NCBI GenBank assembly: GCA_040385105.1
Contig: JAZKHY010000049.1
Span: 26,631 to 90,630 of the forward strand
Length of the DNA stretch: 64,000 nucleotides
Source of the DNA: JACMQX01 sp040385105
GTDB lineage: Bacteria > Pseudomonadota > Gammaproteobacteria > Burkholderiales > Burkholderiaceae_C
Reading direction: 5' to 3'
Shown: one piece after another, positions 1 to 10,794 of the stretch
Position numbering within the stretch: position 1 is the stretch's first letter
How the letters are laid out: each line of letters starts with the position of its first letter
Position numbers and translations under genes: made by a program
The notes under the pieces: model-generated
Seen by the model: only the letters and a program-made list of their open reading frames with translations
Database searches by the model: none
Told to the model about the DNA's origin: nothing

Positions 1-842
<842 letters not shown>

Positions 843-846
<4 letters not shown>

Positions 847-1811
847 TGCAGTTCCTCACGTCAGCCATCCTTGCTGCCTTTGTGGGCTATGCCGGTGCCT
901 GGTATTTCGGCTACGTCGAAGGCAATTTCGCCCTCCTTTTGTTCCTGGCCACGGTGGTGACCGGCATTTACTGGCTGGCCGAGCGCTTCCATTTCCTGCC
1001 GGCCCGGTTGCGCGCCGCAGCACAGCTTGAAGAAGAGAGCGTGCGTCGCCGTGCAGAACTGGCCAAGAAGGGCATCAGCCAGGTTGACGGAGACATCGCC
1101 GAAGCCCGCCAGCGCCTCATCATGCAGCCCTGGTGGCTGGACTGGACCGCCGGCCTCTTTCCGGTAATCCTGGCGGTTTTCGTGCTGCGCTCCTTTCTTT
1201 TCGAGCCGTTCAAGATTCCCTCGGGGTCGATGATTCCTACGCTGCTCGTGGGCGACCTGATCCTGGTCAACAAGTTCCACTACGGCCTGCGCCTGCCGGT
1301 GATCAACACCAAGCTGACCGAGGGCAACAAGCCGCAGCGTGGTGACGTGATGGTTTTCCGCTACCCGCCCAAGCCCAGCCTGGACTACATCAAGCGGGTT
1401 GTCGGCGTGCCGGGCGACGAGGTTGCCTACCTGAACAAGTCCCTGACGATCAACGGCAAGCCGGTGCCCAGGGCGGCGCTGCCGGATTTCTTCGACGACG
1501 ACGTCATGCGCTACTTCAAGCAGTTCGAGGAAACCGTCGGGGCGCGCCGTTACCGCCTGCTCAATGACGACAGCCGGCCGGCCTTTGTTCCCGGTGCCGA
1601 GGATTTCCAGTTCAAGCAGAATTGCCGCTACAGTATTGAGGGCGTGGTCTGCAAGGTGCCTGAGGGCCACTACTTCATGATGGGCGACAACCGCGATAAT
1701 TCGCTGGATTCGCGGTATTGGGGCTTTGTGCCGGACAAGAATATTGTGGGCAAGGCCTTTTTCGTCTGGATGAACTTCGGCAATTTCAGGCGCATCGGTT
1801 CTTTTGAATAG
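843..1811 (+). CDS. lepB: Signal peptidase I (LepB)
   Basis: Inner-membrane serine protease that removes signal peptides from exported proteins. The 322-residue product has two N-terminal hydrophobic segments (about residues 5-20 and 29-46), a third before the catalytic domain (about 103-120), then IPSGSM with nucleophile Ser129 and DYIKRVVG with the general base Lys184. The later GDNRDNSLDSRYWG box is the conserved box E of the family. The start overlaps the lepA stop by four bases; a second in-frame ATG follows directly, so the start could be one codon later. It is co-transcribed with lepA and with the rnc-era-recO genes behind it. Confidence 0.97.
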
Positions 1812-1838
1812 TGACAATTTCCTCCAAGAGGTAAGCGT

Positions 1839-2204
1839 ATGAATCTCGGGCAATCGTCAAGCCGGCGTTCCAGGCAGCGCGGCATTTCCTTCATCGGCCT
1901 GATTTTTGTGGGCGGGGTGCTCGCCTGCGCCGGTGTCATCGCGGCTCAGGTGTTCCCGACCGTTGTCGAGTACCAGGCCATTCTCAAGGCGACCAACAAG
2001 GCCAAGGAAGGCAACTCCGTTGCCGACGTGCGCAGCATTTTTGACAAGGCAGCCGACATTGACAACATCAAGGCCATCAAGGGCTCCGACCTGGAAGTGG
2101 CGAAAGTAGGCGACAAGGTGGTTGTGAGCTTTGCCTACAACAAGGAGATCCACCTGACGGGGCCGGCCTACCTGGTGTTGAAGTACGCCGGCAGCTCCAA
2201 GTAG
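1839..2204 (+). CDS. DUF4845 single-pass membrane protein
   Basis: A 121-residue protein of unknown function regularly found between lepB and rnc in Betaproteobacteria. An Arg-rich N-terminus (SSRRSRQRG) precedes one hydrophobic segment at about residues 16-38 (ISFIGLIFVGGVLACAGV), giving a pilin-like look, followed by a small soluble domain. An AGAGGT ribosome-binding site at 1827-1832 fits the ATG. Its stop is one base before the rnc start, so translation of the two is probably coupled. No enzymatic motif is visible. The family is known by position and shape only. Confidence 0.85.
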   Translation: MNLGQSSSRRSRQRGISFIGLIFVGGVLACAGVIAAQVFPTVVEYQAILKATNKAKEGNSVADVRSIFDKAADIDNIKAIKGSDLEVAKVGDKVVVSFAYNKEIHLTGPAYLVLKYAGSSK

Positions 2205-2205
2205 C

Positions 2206-2889
2206 GTGAATGGTGTCCTGTCAGGGCTGCAGGCGCGCTTGCAGCATCAGTTTTCCGACCCGCAACTGCTCGCGCGCGCGCTGACGCACCGCAGCTTTTC
2301 CTCAGACCATAACGAGCGCCTTGAGTTCCTGGGCGACTCGGTGCTGAACCTGGCGGTCGCAGCGCTGGTCTACGAGCGGCTGCGCTCGCTGCCGGAAGGC
2401 GAACTCTCGCGCGTGCGCGCCAACCTGGTCAAGCAGGACACCTTGCACAAGCTGGCGGTTGACCTTGGCCTGCCCGACATGCTTCGCCTGGGTGAGGGCG
2501 AATCCCGCTCCGGCGGGCAGAAGCGCCCCTCAATCCTGGCGGACGCGCTGGAGGCCGTGCTCGGTGCGGTTTACCTGGACGCCGGCTACCCGGCGGCCGA
2601 GGTGCTGGTACGCCGCCTGTTCGAGGGCCTGGAGATCAACCCGCAGATGCAGGCCGCCGCCAAGGACGCCAAGACGGAATTGCAGGAATGGCTGCAAGGG
2701 CGCAAGATGAGGCTGCCGCTGTACCGCGTGGTGGGCACGCTTGGCGCGGCCCACAAGCAGACCTTTGACGTGGAATGCGAAATCGCCGAACTGGCCCATG
2801 CCGAGCGTGGCATTGGCGGCTCACGGCGCGCCGGCGAACAGGCCGCCGCCGCTGCCATGCTGACGTTTCTGAGAACCCAGGACAAATGA
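2206..2889 (+). CDS. rnc: Ribonuclease III
   Basis: Double-strand-specific endoribonuclease that processes rRNA precursors and structured mRNAs. The 227-residue protein carries the signature NERLEFLGDSVLNLA at about 36-50 with the acidic metal-binding residues, a second acidic cluster near ADALEAVLGAVYLDAG, and a C-terminal double-stranded-RNA-binding domain starting near AKTELQEWLQ. The start is GTG, set one base after the preceding stop. The TGA overlaps the era ATG (ATGA). The rnc-era-recO order is widely conserved and rnc often autoregulates such operons, but I see no clear leader stem-loop here. Confidence 0.97.
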   Translation: MNGVLSGLQARLQHQFSDPQLLARALTHRSFSSDHNERLEFLGDSVLNLAVAALVYERLRSLPEGELSRVRANLVKQDTLHKLAVDLGLPDMLRLGEGESRSGGQKRPSILADALEAVLGAVYLDAGYPAAEVLVRRLFEGLEINPQMQAAAKDAKTELQEWLQGRKMRLPLYRVVGTLGAAHKQTFDVECEIAELAHAERGIGGSRRAGEQAAAAAMLTFLRTQDK

Positions 2890-3860
2890 CCGACACCATC
2901 AAACAGCAACCGGCGGACAATCCCCCGGCTGCGATTCCCGACGCCGCGGCGCCGCTGGCTGCGGGTCCGCAGCGCTGCGGCCTGGTGGCAATCGTCGGCA
3001 AGCCCAATGTCGGCAAGTCAACCCTGCTCAATGCCCTGGTGGGGCAGAAGATCAGCATCACCTCCCGCAAGGCGCAGACCACGCGCCACCGCATCACAGG
3101 CATCCGCACCACCGCCTCCACCCAGTTTGTCTTCGTCGATACGCCCGGCTTCCAGACCCGCCATAACAATGCGCTGAACCGTTCGCTCAACAAGACGGTG
3201 ATGGGCGCTGTTGGCGAGGTTGACCTGATCCTGTTTGTGGTGGAGGCAGGCAGTTTCACCCTTGGTGATGCCAAGGTTCTGTCGTTGCTGCGCGAGACCA
3301 CGCCCACGCTGCTGATTGCCAACAAGCTCGACCAGGTGCACCGCCGCGCCGAGATTGCGCCCTGGCTCAAGTCGATGCAGGAACGCCATGCGTTTGCGGA
3401 GTTCGTTCCGATGTCGGCCAAGAACGCCAAGGACATCGAGCGTCTATGCACCATCTGCGAGAAGTACCTGCCCGAACAGGCCTGGTGGTATGGCGAAGAC
3501 GAACTCACGGACCGCAGCGAGAAGTTCCTGGCCAGCGAGATCGTGCGCGAGAAGCTGTTCCGCTTCACCGGTGACGAGCTGCCCTACACCTCCACCGTCG
3601 TGATCGACAAGTTCGAGGAGGAGATTGGCAAGAACAAGAGCCGGCTCGTCAAGGTTGCAGCCACCATCGTGGTGGAGCGCGACGGCCACAAGGCGATGGT
3701 GATCGGCGAGAAAGGCGAGCGGCTCAAGCGCATCGGCACCGAGGCCCGCCAGGAGCTGGAGAAGCTCATGGATGCCAAGGTGTTCATCGAGCTGTGGGTC
3801 AAGGTCCGCTCCGGGTGGGCTGACGACGAGGCCCGCGTGCGCTCCTTCGGATACGAGTAG
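2886..3860 (+). CDS. era: GTPase Era, ribosome maturation factor
   Basis: GTP-binding protein that assembles the 30S subunit by binding the 3' end of 16S rRNA. The P-loop GKPNVGKS lies at residues 38-45, DTPGF is G3 and NKLD is G4. A C-terminal KH domain contains VIGEKGERLKRIG. The chosen ATG overlaps the rnc stop and gives 324 residues; an open extension further upstream runs through rnc and is rejected. Compared with the usual roughly 300 residues there is an N-terminal Pro/Ala-rich extension of about 30 residues, common in Burkholderiales. The stop TAG overlaps the recO GTG start. Confidence 0.97.
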   Translation: MTDTIKQQPADNPPAAIPDAAAPLAAGPQRCGLVAIVGKPNVGKSTLLNALVGQKISITSRKAQTTRHRITGIRTTASTQFVFVDTPGFQTRHNNALNRSLNKTVMGAVGEVDLILFVVEAGSFTLGDAKVLSLLRETTPTLLIANKLDQVHRRAEIAPWLKSMQERHAFAEFVPMSAKNAKDIERLCTICEKYLPEQAWWYGEDELTDRSEKFLASEIVREKLFRFTGDELPYTSTVVIDKFEEEIGKNKSRLVKVAATIVVERDGHKAMVIGEKGERLKRIGTEARQELEKLMDAKVFIELWVKVRSGWADDEARVRSFGYE

Positions 3861-4609
3861 TGGTTACCAAGCGGATTTCCGAAGAACCCGCCTACGTCCT
3901 CCACCGCTATGACTGGAGCGAGTCCAGCCTGATCCTCGAAGTTTTTACCCGCCACTACGGGCGCATTGCCCTGGTAGCCAAGGGCGCCAAGCGGCCGAGT
4001 TCGAGCTTCCGGCCCATCCTGCTGCCGCTGCAGCCCCTGCACCTGGCCTTTGGCGGCGATGCCGAAATCCGCACGCTCAAGGCGGCCGAATGGGCCGGCG
4101 GCAACGTCATGCCGACGGGCGATGCGCTGATGTCGGGCTACTACCTGAATGAACTCCTGCTGCGCATGATGGCGCGGGACGACCCCCACGAGGCGCTTTT
4201 CGATGCGTACACCAGGGTGGTGCAGATCCTGGCGTCGGACCATGGCGAGGCGCTCCAGACTGCGCTGCGTGCCTTTGAACTGCTGCTCCTGCGCGAGGCC
4301 GGCGTGCTGCCGGTGCTTGACGCCCAGACGATGACATTGGCGCCCCTGGATGCGGCGGGCCGCTACAGCCTGGTGCCCGAAGGCGGTCTGCGCCAGGCCG
4401 GGCCGGAAGACCGGGCCAGCCTCAGCGGCACCCAATGGGCCGCGCTGCAGCTGGCGATGGATGACCCGGCGCCGTTTTCGGCGACCCTGATGGCCTGCGC
4501 CAAGGTCATGCCCAGCCTCAAGCCGCAGCTGCGCACGCTGCTGAACTACCATTGCGGGGTATCAACCCTGCGCACGCGGCAGATGATGAGGGAACTGCAA
4601 GCACTATGA
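3860..4609 (+). CDS. recO: DNA repair protein RecO
   Basis: Mediator of RecFOR recombination that helps load RecA on SSB-coated single-stranded DNA. The 249-residue product begins with a GTG overlapping the era stop. It shows the N-terminal OB-fold pattern (AYVLHRYDWSESSLILEVFT and HYGRIALVAKGAKR), followed by the helical domain (YYLNELLLRMMARDDPHEALF). It has no Cys4 zinc motif, as is usual for many proteobacterial RecO. Its TGA overlaps the pdxJ ATG. The gene order era-recO-pdxJ-acpS is standard for the group. Confidence 0.95.
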   Translation: MVTKRISEEPAYVLHRYDWSESSLILEVFTRHYGRIALVAKGAKRPSSSFRPILLPLQPLHLAFGGDAEIRTLKAAEWAGGNVMPTGDALMSGYYLNELLLRMMARDDPHEALFDAYTRVVQILASDHGEALQTALRAFELLLLREAGVLPVLDAQTMTLAPLDAAGRYSLVPEGGLRQAGPEDRASLSGTQWAALQLAMDDPAPFSATLMACAKVMPSLKPQLRTLLNYHCGVSTLRTRQMMRELQAL

Positions 4610-5373
4610 ATACCAGCTCTTCAAACCCGGCCCGAACGGCGCTGTCGGTCAACCTCAACAAGGTGGCGCTGGTGCGCAATACGCGGCACCTGGGCATTCC
4701 CAGCATCCTGCGGGCTGCCACGCTCTGCCTGCAGGCTGGCGCGCAGGGGATCACCGTCCACCCGCGTCCCGACGCCCGCCATATCCGTACGGAAGACGTG
4801 CACATGCTGCACAAGATGCTCAAGGCGTGGCCCGGCGTGGAGTTCAATATCGAGGGCAACCCGTTCCACAACCTGATGGAATTCGTGCGCGAACTGCGGC
4901 CGCACCAGTGCACCTTTGTGCCTGACAGCGAAGGGCAGTTCACCAGTGACCATGGCTGGAACTTTCCGCAGGACGCTGAACGCCTGGCGCCGCTGGTGGC
5001 TGAAGCCCATTCGCTGGGCGTGCGGGTGAGCCTGTTCATGGACCCGCAACCGGAGGCAATGGCCGGCGTCAAGGCCGTGGGCGCCGACCGGGTGGAGCTG
5101 TACACCGAGAGCTATGCCAGCGCCTGGGGCACCGCCGACAAGGAGGCCGTACTCCTGCGCTTTGTCCAGGCCGCGCAGGCTGCACAGGCGCTGGGCCTCG
5201 GCGTCAATGCCGGCCACGACCTCAACCGCGATAACCTGGCGGACTTCCTGGGCGCGGTTCCCGGCGTGCAGGAGGTGTCCATCGGCCATGCGCTGATTTC
5301 AGATGCGCTTGAGATGGGCTATGAGGCCACGGTCAAGGCCTACCTGGCCTGCATCGACAAGGCCCATACCTGA
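4606..5373 (+). CDS. pdxJ: Pyridoxine 5'-phosphate synthase PdxJ
   Basis: Condenses 3-amino-2-oxopropyl phosphate with deoxyxylulose 5-phosphate to give pyridoxine 5'-phosphate, the last step of the DXP-dependent vitamin B6 route. The 255-residue TIM-barrel protein shows LSVNLNKVALVRNTR, ITVHPRPDARHI with the active-site His/Arg set, FNIEGNP and LGVNAGHDLN. The ATG at 4606 overlaps the recO stop; an upstream in-frame GTG would only add 18 residues encoded within recO. SerC at 59213 can supply the same pathway. It is followed closely by acpS, as in Escherichia coli. Confidence 0.97.
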   Translation: MNTSSSNPARTALSVNLNKVALVRNTRHLGIPSILRAATLCLQAGAQGITVHPRPDARHIRTEDVHMLHKMLKAWPGVEFNIEGNPFHNLMEFVRELRPHQCTFVPDSEGQFTSDHGWNFPQDAERLAPLVAEAHSLGVRVSLFMDPQPEAMAGVKAVGADRVELYTESYASAWGTADKEAVLLRFVQAAQAAQALGLGVNAGHDLNRDNLADFLGAVPGVQEVSIGHALISDALEMGYEATVKAYLACIDKAHT

Positions 5374-5387
5374 GTGCCTGCGCATCC

Positions 5388-5783
5388 ATGATCTACGGCA
5401 TCGGCACCGACATCTGCGACGTGCGGCGCATCCGGGCCTCGCTGGACCGCCACGGCGAGCGCTTTGCGCGCAAGATACTGAGCGATGCCGAACTCGCCAC
5501 CTGGAAGGCCCGTAGCGCGCGCTGGCCCGAGCGCGGTGTGCGTTACCTGGCCACCCGGTTCTCGGCCAAGGAGGCTTTCAGCAAAGCGGTCGGCATGGGC
5601 ATGCGCATGCCCATGACCTGGCGCCTTTGTGAAATTGGAAAGCTGCCCAGTGGCAAGCCTTCCATCGTGCTGCACGGTGGCTTGAAGGAGTGGTTTGACA
5701 GCCAGCGGCTGACGGCCCATGTCAGCGTCACCGATGAAACCGACTACGCCGCCAGCTTCGTGGTGGTGGAACACAAACCCTGA
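5388..5783 (+). CDS. acpS: Holo-[acyl-carrier-protein] synthase AcpS
   Basis: Transfers 4'-phosphopantetheine from coenzyme A to apo-acyl carrier protein, switching on fatty acid synthesis. The 131-residue size is typical. The N-terminal IGTDICDVRRI provides the magnesium-binding Asp, and RFSAKEAFSKAVGMGM is the second signature with the catalytic Glu/Lys. It lies 14 bases after pdxJ and six bases before nagZ, so it sits inside the long operon. Identification is secure from both motifs and from the conserved pdxJ-acpS neighbourhood. Confidence 0.96.
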   Translation: MIYGIGTDICDVRRIRASLDRHGERFARKILSDAELATWKARSARWPERGVRYLATRFSAKEAFSKAVGMGMRMPMTWRLCEIGKLPSGKPSIVLHGGLKEWFDSQRLTAHVSVTDETDYAASFVVVEHKP

Positions 5784-5789
5784 ACTGCA

Positions 5790-6872
5790 ATGACCCCGCA
5801 CGCCCCCCTCATCATCGACATCGCGGGCACAAGCCTGAGCAAGGCAGACCGCCGGCGCCTGAAACATCCGTTGACGGGCGGCATGATCCTGTTCGGCCGT
5901 AACTGGCAGGACCGGGTGCAACTGGCCGACCTGTGTGCTGAAATCAAGGACATACGGCAAGACCTGCTGATCTGCGTTGACCATGAGGGCGGCCGGGTGC
6001 AGCGCTTCAGGACCGGAGGGTTCACGCACCTCCCACCGATGCGTGCGCTGGGCGACATGTGGCTCAAGGATGCACCGGGCGTCCCGGGCTCGGGGGCTCT
6101 CGCGGCCACCAATGCGGCGACGGCCTGCGGCTATGTGCTGGCGGCTGAACTGCGGGCCTGCGGCGTTGACTTCAGCTTCACGCCGGTGCTGGACCTGGAC
6201 TTCGGCCGGAGCGGCGTGATCGGCGACCGCGCTTTTGCAGGTGACCCGCGCGTCGTGAGCCTGCTGGCCAAGAGCGTCATGCACGGGCTGCTCCAGGCGG
6301 GAATGGCCAACTGCGGCAAGCACTTTCCCGGCCACGGCTTCGTTGCGGCGGATTCCCACATCGACATCCCGGTGGACCGGCGCAGCCTCAAGGCCATCCT
6401 GGCCGAAGACGCCGCGCCTTATGGGTGGCTCAACACCACGCTCACCAGCGTCATGCCCGCGCATGTGGTCTACCCGAAGGTCGATTCGCGGCCGGCGGGG
6501 TTTTCAAGCCGATGGCTCAATGACATCCTGCGGCGCCGGCTGGGATTTGAAGGCGCGGTTTTCAGCGACGACCTCAGCATGGCGGGCGCACGGCAGATTG
6601 ACGGAAGGGAAGTCAGCTTCACGCAGGCTGCCACGACGGCGCTTGCTGCGGGATGCGACATGGTGTTGCTTTGCAACCAGAGTACCGGCGATGGCCACGC
6701 AGTCGATCAGTTGCTTGAAGGCCTGTCCGAGTTGCTTCTCAAGGGCGGCTGGGAGGCCAGCAGCGCAAGCGAGCAGCGCCGTCTGGCACTGCTTCCTGCA
6801 ATGCAGCCGGCACCCTGGGACGACCTGATGGTCGACTCGCGCTATATCCGGGCGCTGACCCTTTTGCCGTGA
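5790..6872 (+). CDS. nagZ: Beta-N-acetylglucosaminidase NagZ (GH3)
   Basis: Cytoplasmic peptidoglycan-recycling enzyme that removes GlcNAc from anhydromuropeptides and thereby influences AmpC beta-lactamase signalling in species that carry it. The 360-residue protein has KHFPGHG at 177-183 followed by the flexible-loop motif DSHIDIP, whose Asp-His dyad is catalytic in NagZ, and the nucleophile region AVFSDDLSMAGA. No signal peptide is seen, consistent with a cytosolic location. It is six bases downstream of acpS, a typical arrangement in Burkholderiales. Confidence 0.95.
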   Translation: MTPHAPLIIDIAGTSLSKADRRRLKHPLTGGMILFGRNWQDRVQLADLCAEIKDIRQDLLICVDHEGGRVQRFRTGGFTHLPPMRALGDMWLKDAPGVPGSGALAATNAATACGYVLAAELRACGVDFSFTPVLDLDFGRSGVIGDRAFAGDPRVVSLLAKSVMHGLLQAGMANCGKHFPGHGFVAADSHIDIPVDRRSLKAILAEDAAPYGWLNTTLTSVMPAHVVYPKVDSRPAGFSSRWLNDILRRRLGFEGAVFSDDLSMAGARQIDGREVSFTQAATTALAAGCDMVLLCNQSTGDGHAVDQLLEGLSELLLKGGWEASSASEQRRLALLPAMQPAPWDDLMVDSRYIRALTLLP

Positions 6873-6887
6873 TCGGGAGAAAGAGCA

Positions 6888-7655
6888 ATGACAACGCCTG
6901 ATATTCCCGGCGAGGCACAACGTACCGATGAATGGCAGATCGACGAAGCCGGGCTGGCCTATCACCTGGGCCAATGGATAAGTCCCAAGCGAAGCACGCT
7001 GGCATTTGAGCAGTTTGCCCGGCACAAATTGCACGATACCCGACTCGCGGTGGATCTCGGATGTGGCGCCGGCGCAGCTACCGCCTACCTGGCCCGCGAG
7101 TTTGGTGCAACCCGATGGCTGGGCATTGACTACTCGCAGGAGCTTGTCACGCTTGCCAACGAAAGAGCTGCGCAGTCCGGCATGAAGAACATCAGCTTCG
7201 AGCAGGGTGACTGGTTCAATCTCGCAGACCGCGACGGAGTGGATGGTGTCATAAGCCTGCAGACTCTGTCGTGGCTACCCGAGTTCGAACGGCCGCTGGC
7301 TGCCATATTTGATCATTGCCGCCCGTCGTGGATCGCCATGAGCAGCCTCTTCTACGACGGGGAAATCTCGTGCAGGATCGAGGTCACCGAACATGTTCCG
7401 GCCAAATCCTGCTTCTACAACGTCTATTCCCTCCAGGCCATGGACCGCTTTTGCCGGCAGCACGGTTACAGGCTGACTGCGAACCAGGCTTTCCACATCG
7501 ACATGGACCTTGACAAGCCCCAGTCAAGAGACGTCCTGGGAACCTACACGGTCAGGACGCTCGCGCCCGACGGACAGCCGGCGCACCGGCTGCAGATAAG
7601 CGGGCCGCTCCTCATGAATTGGCACTTTGTAATGATCGAGCGCGCCATTCCCTGA
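6888..7655 (+). CDS. Class I SAM-dependent methyltransferase, substrate unknown
   Basis: A 255-residue Rossmann-fold methyltransferase. Motif I is VDLGCGAG at residues 55-62, motif II is LGIDYSQELVTLAN, and FEQGDWFNL fits the post-II acidic loop. There is no membrane segment and no diagnostic substrate motif. A GGGAG ribosome-binding site precedes the ATG, and the gene is only 15 bases behind nagZ, so it rides on the lepA-nagZ operon although it is not part of the conserved core. The next gene, lysS, converges on it. It may be a recent insertion related to the nearby polysaccharide locus, but this is inference. Confidence 0.75.
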   Translation: MTTPDIPGEAQRTDEWQIDEAGLAYHLGQWISPKRSTLAFEQFARHKLHDTRLAVDLGCGAGAATAYLAREFGATRWLGIDYSQELVTLANERAAQSGMKNISFEQGDWFNLADRDGVDGVISLQTLSWLPEFERPLAAIFDHCRPSWIAMSSLFYDGEISCRIEVTEHVPAKSCFYNVYSLQAMDRFCRQHGYRLTANQAFHIDMDLDKPQSRDVLGTYTVRTLAPDGQPAHRLQISGPLLMNWHFVMIERAIP

Positions 7656-7685
7656 CGTTCAGGCGTTCGACCGCTGGGGCAGCCT

Positions 7686-9215
<1,530 letters not shown>

Positions 9216-9313
9216 GAGGTACCGTGTTTGAAAGCTTCGGGCAAATCGGCCTATTTTAGTTTTTTACCGGAAGCGTCCCGAACCGTCCCCCTGCGCGGCC
9301 GATAATTCAGGCC

Positions 9314-10780
9314 ATGTTGCTGAAAGCCGGAATACTGTCGCTGGCACTGTTGGTGACCAGTCGCGTGCTGGGGCTGGCGCGCGAATCGGCCCAGGCGGCG
9401 GCCTTCGGAAGCTCCGGCATGGGTGACCTGGCGGTGCTGATGTTGACTTTGCCCGACCTGGTGGCCGGACTCTTCGCCAGTGGAGCCCTCGCTTATGTCC
9501 TTTTGCCTTACTGGGCGCGGCAGGCAGAGAGGTACCATCCGGCCTCGCAACGCAAGGTTGCCGGCTGGTTGCTGGCGGGAGGATTGCTCGCCGGCCTCGC
9601 ATTGTGGCTTGCGCACGAGCATGTTGTTGCGCTGCTCGCGTCCGGCCTGCCCGCAGAACTGTACCCGGTTGCTCATAATGCCGTGGCATTCAGTGCCGCC
9701 TCCGTGCCAATGGCCCTCCTGGCTGCCCTTTGGGGCACCCGCCTGCAGCATGAGCGCGACTTCGCCGGAATGTATGGTGCGAGTGTGGTGGTCAATCTGG
9801 TGCTGGTCGCTACCCTTGTCTCGCTTGTGTACGGCGTCGCGGCGGATATTCCGGTCCGTTATCTGGGGGTTGCGCTGCTGGCGTCCATGCTGGCCCGGCT
9901 GGCGTGGCTTGGCTGGCGCCAGCGTCCGAAGGAGCAGGTGCCAGTTGACTGCGCCGGGCTGCAAGAGCCGATGCCCGGTGCGGCGATCTGGATTTGGGCT
10001 GCCCTTTCTGCAGGTGTTCCGCTGGCCGTGCCACTTGTCGCCCGTTCGATCGCCTCGACAGGTGGTGAAGGCAATCTTGCAAGCTTCAACTATGCGTGGA
10101 AGCTTGTGGAACTGCCCCTCGTATTTGCAATCCAGCTTGTGACCACCCTTGCTTTTCCGGAGATGGCCCGGGCGTTTGCGCAAAAGGAAGATGTCGGCCC
10201 GGCTGTACGGCGCACATTCATGCTCGTCTGGGCGCTGGCATGTGCTTGCGCGGCGGGCTTGCTGGTGGGGGCCAGGCCGCTCGCGCAACTCCTGTTCGGC
10301 TGGGGCAGGATGACGCCTGACAGCGTGCTGCGCCTGGCGGACTGGGCTGCATCCGGGGCCTGGAGCCTGCTGCCCCAGGCTCTCACGGCTGTCTCGCTCA
10401 CAATCCTTGCGATCAGGGATCGGCTGCGGCTGGCGGTGCTGGCCTACATCCTCGCGCTGTTCGCCTTGTTGCTGGCTGGATCCTGGACCGCAGGTGATGG
10501 TACGCGGCTGATGCTGTCGCTCAATCTCGTTTTCACCGGTGTAGCCGCCGCCAGCCTGCTGGCACTTGGGCGCGGGTCGAGCAACTGGTTGCCATGGCGT
10601 CCCATGGCGGTGCCAGGCGCAGCAGTGGTCCTGTTGTGGGGGATGCATGCCGGCGGCGTTGGCGTGCCCGCATCCACCGGTGTCTTAGCCGGACTGGCCG
10701 TGGCCGGCGCTACAGCCCTCGCAGTGCTCGCGTCTGCCTGGCTGGCAAGCGGAAGTATCCGCCGCCAACTGCCCCGATAA
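9314..10780 (+). CDS. MurJ/MviN-family lipid-linked glycan flippase
   Basis: A 488-residue polytopic membrane protein of the MOP superfamily. The N-terminus SRVLGLARESAQAAAFGS matches the MurJ pattern with the conserved Arg, and GDLAVLMLTLPDLVAGLFASGA is a divergent form of the MurJ second-helix region. MurJ proper exports lipid II, but this copy is somewhat short and heads an operon of polysaccharide genes rather than sitting near rpsT, so a role as the Wzx-like flippase of the locus is equally likely. It is followed 14 bases later by the aldolase gene. Whether the genome has a second, canonical murJ decides between the two roles. Confidence 0.78.
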   Translation: MLLKAGILSLALLVTSRVLGLARESAQAAAFGSSGMGDLAVLMLTLPDLVAGLFASGALAYVLLPYWARQAERYHPASQRKVAGWLLAGGLLAGLALWLAHEHVVALLASGLPAELYPVAHNAVAFSAASVPMALLAALWGTRLQHERDFAGMYGASVVVNLVLVATLVSLVYGVAADIPVRYLGVALLASMLARLAWLGWRQRPKEQVPVDCAGLQEPMPGAAIWIWAALSAGVPLAVPLVARSIASTGGEGNLASFNYAWKLVELPLVFAIQLVTTLAFPEMARAFAQKEDVGPAVRRTFMLVWALACACAAGLLVGARPLAQLLFGWGRMTPDSVLRLADWAASGAWSLLPQALTAVSLTILAIRDRLRLAVLAYILALFALLLAGSWTAGDGTRLMLSLNLVFTGVAAASLLALGRGSSNWLPWRPMAVPGAAVVLLWGMHAGGVGVPASTGVLAGLAVAGATALAVLASAWLASGSIRRQLPR

Positions 10781-10794
10781 TTGTCCGCCGACAC

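Noticed and set aside
9251..10648. Open frame of 465 codons on the minus strand
   Set aside because: Antisense to the MurJ-type flippase; Gln/Arg/His-rich with no family pattern.
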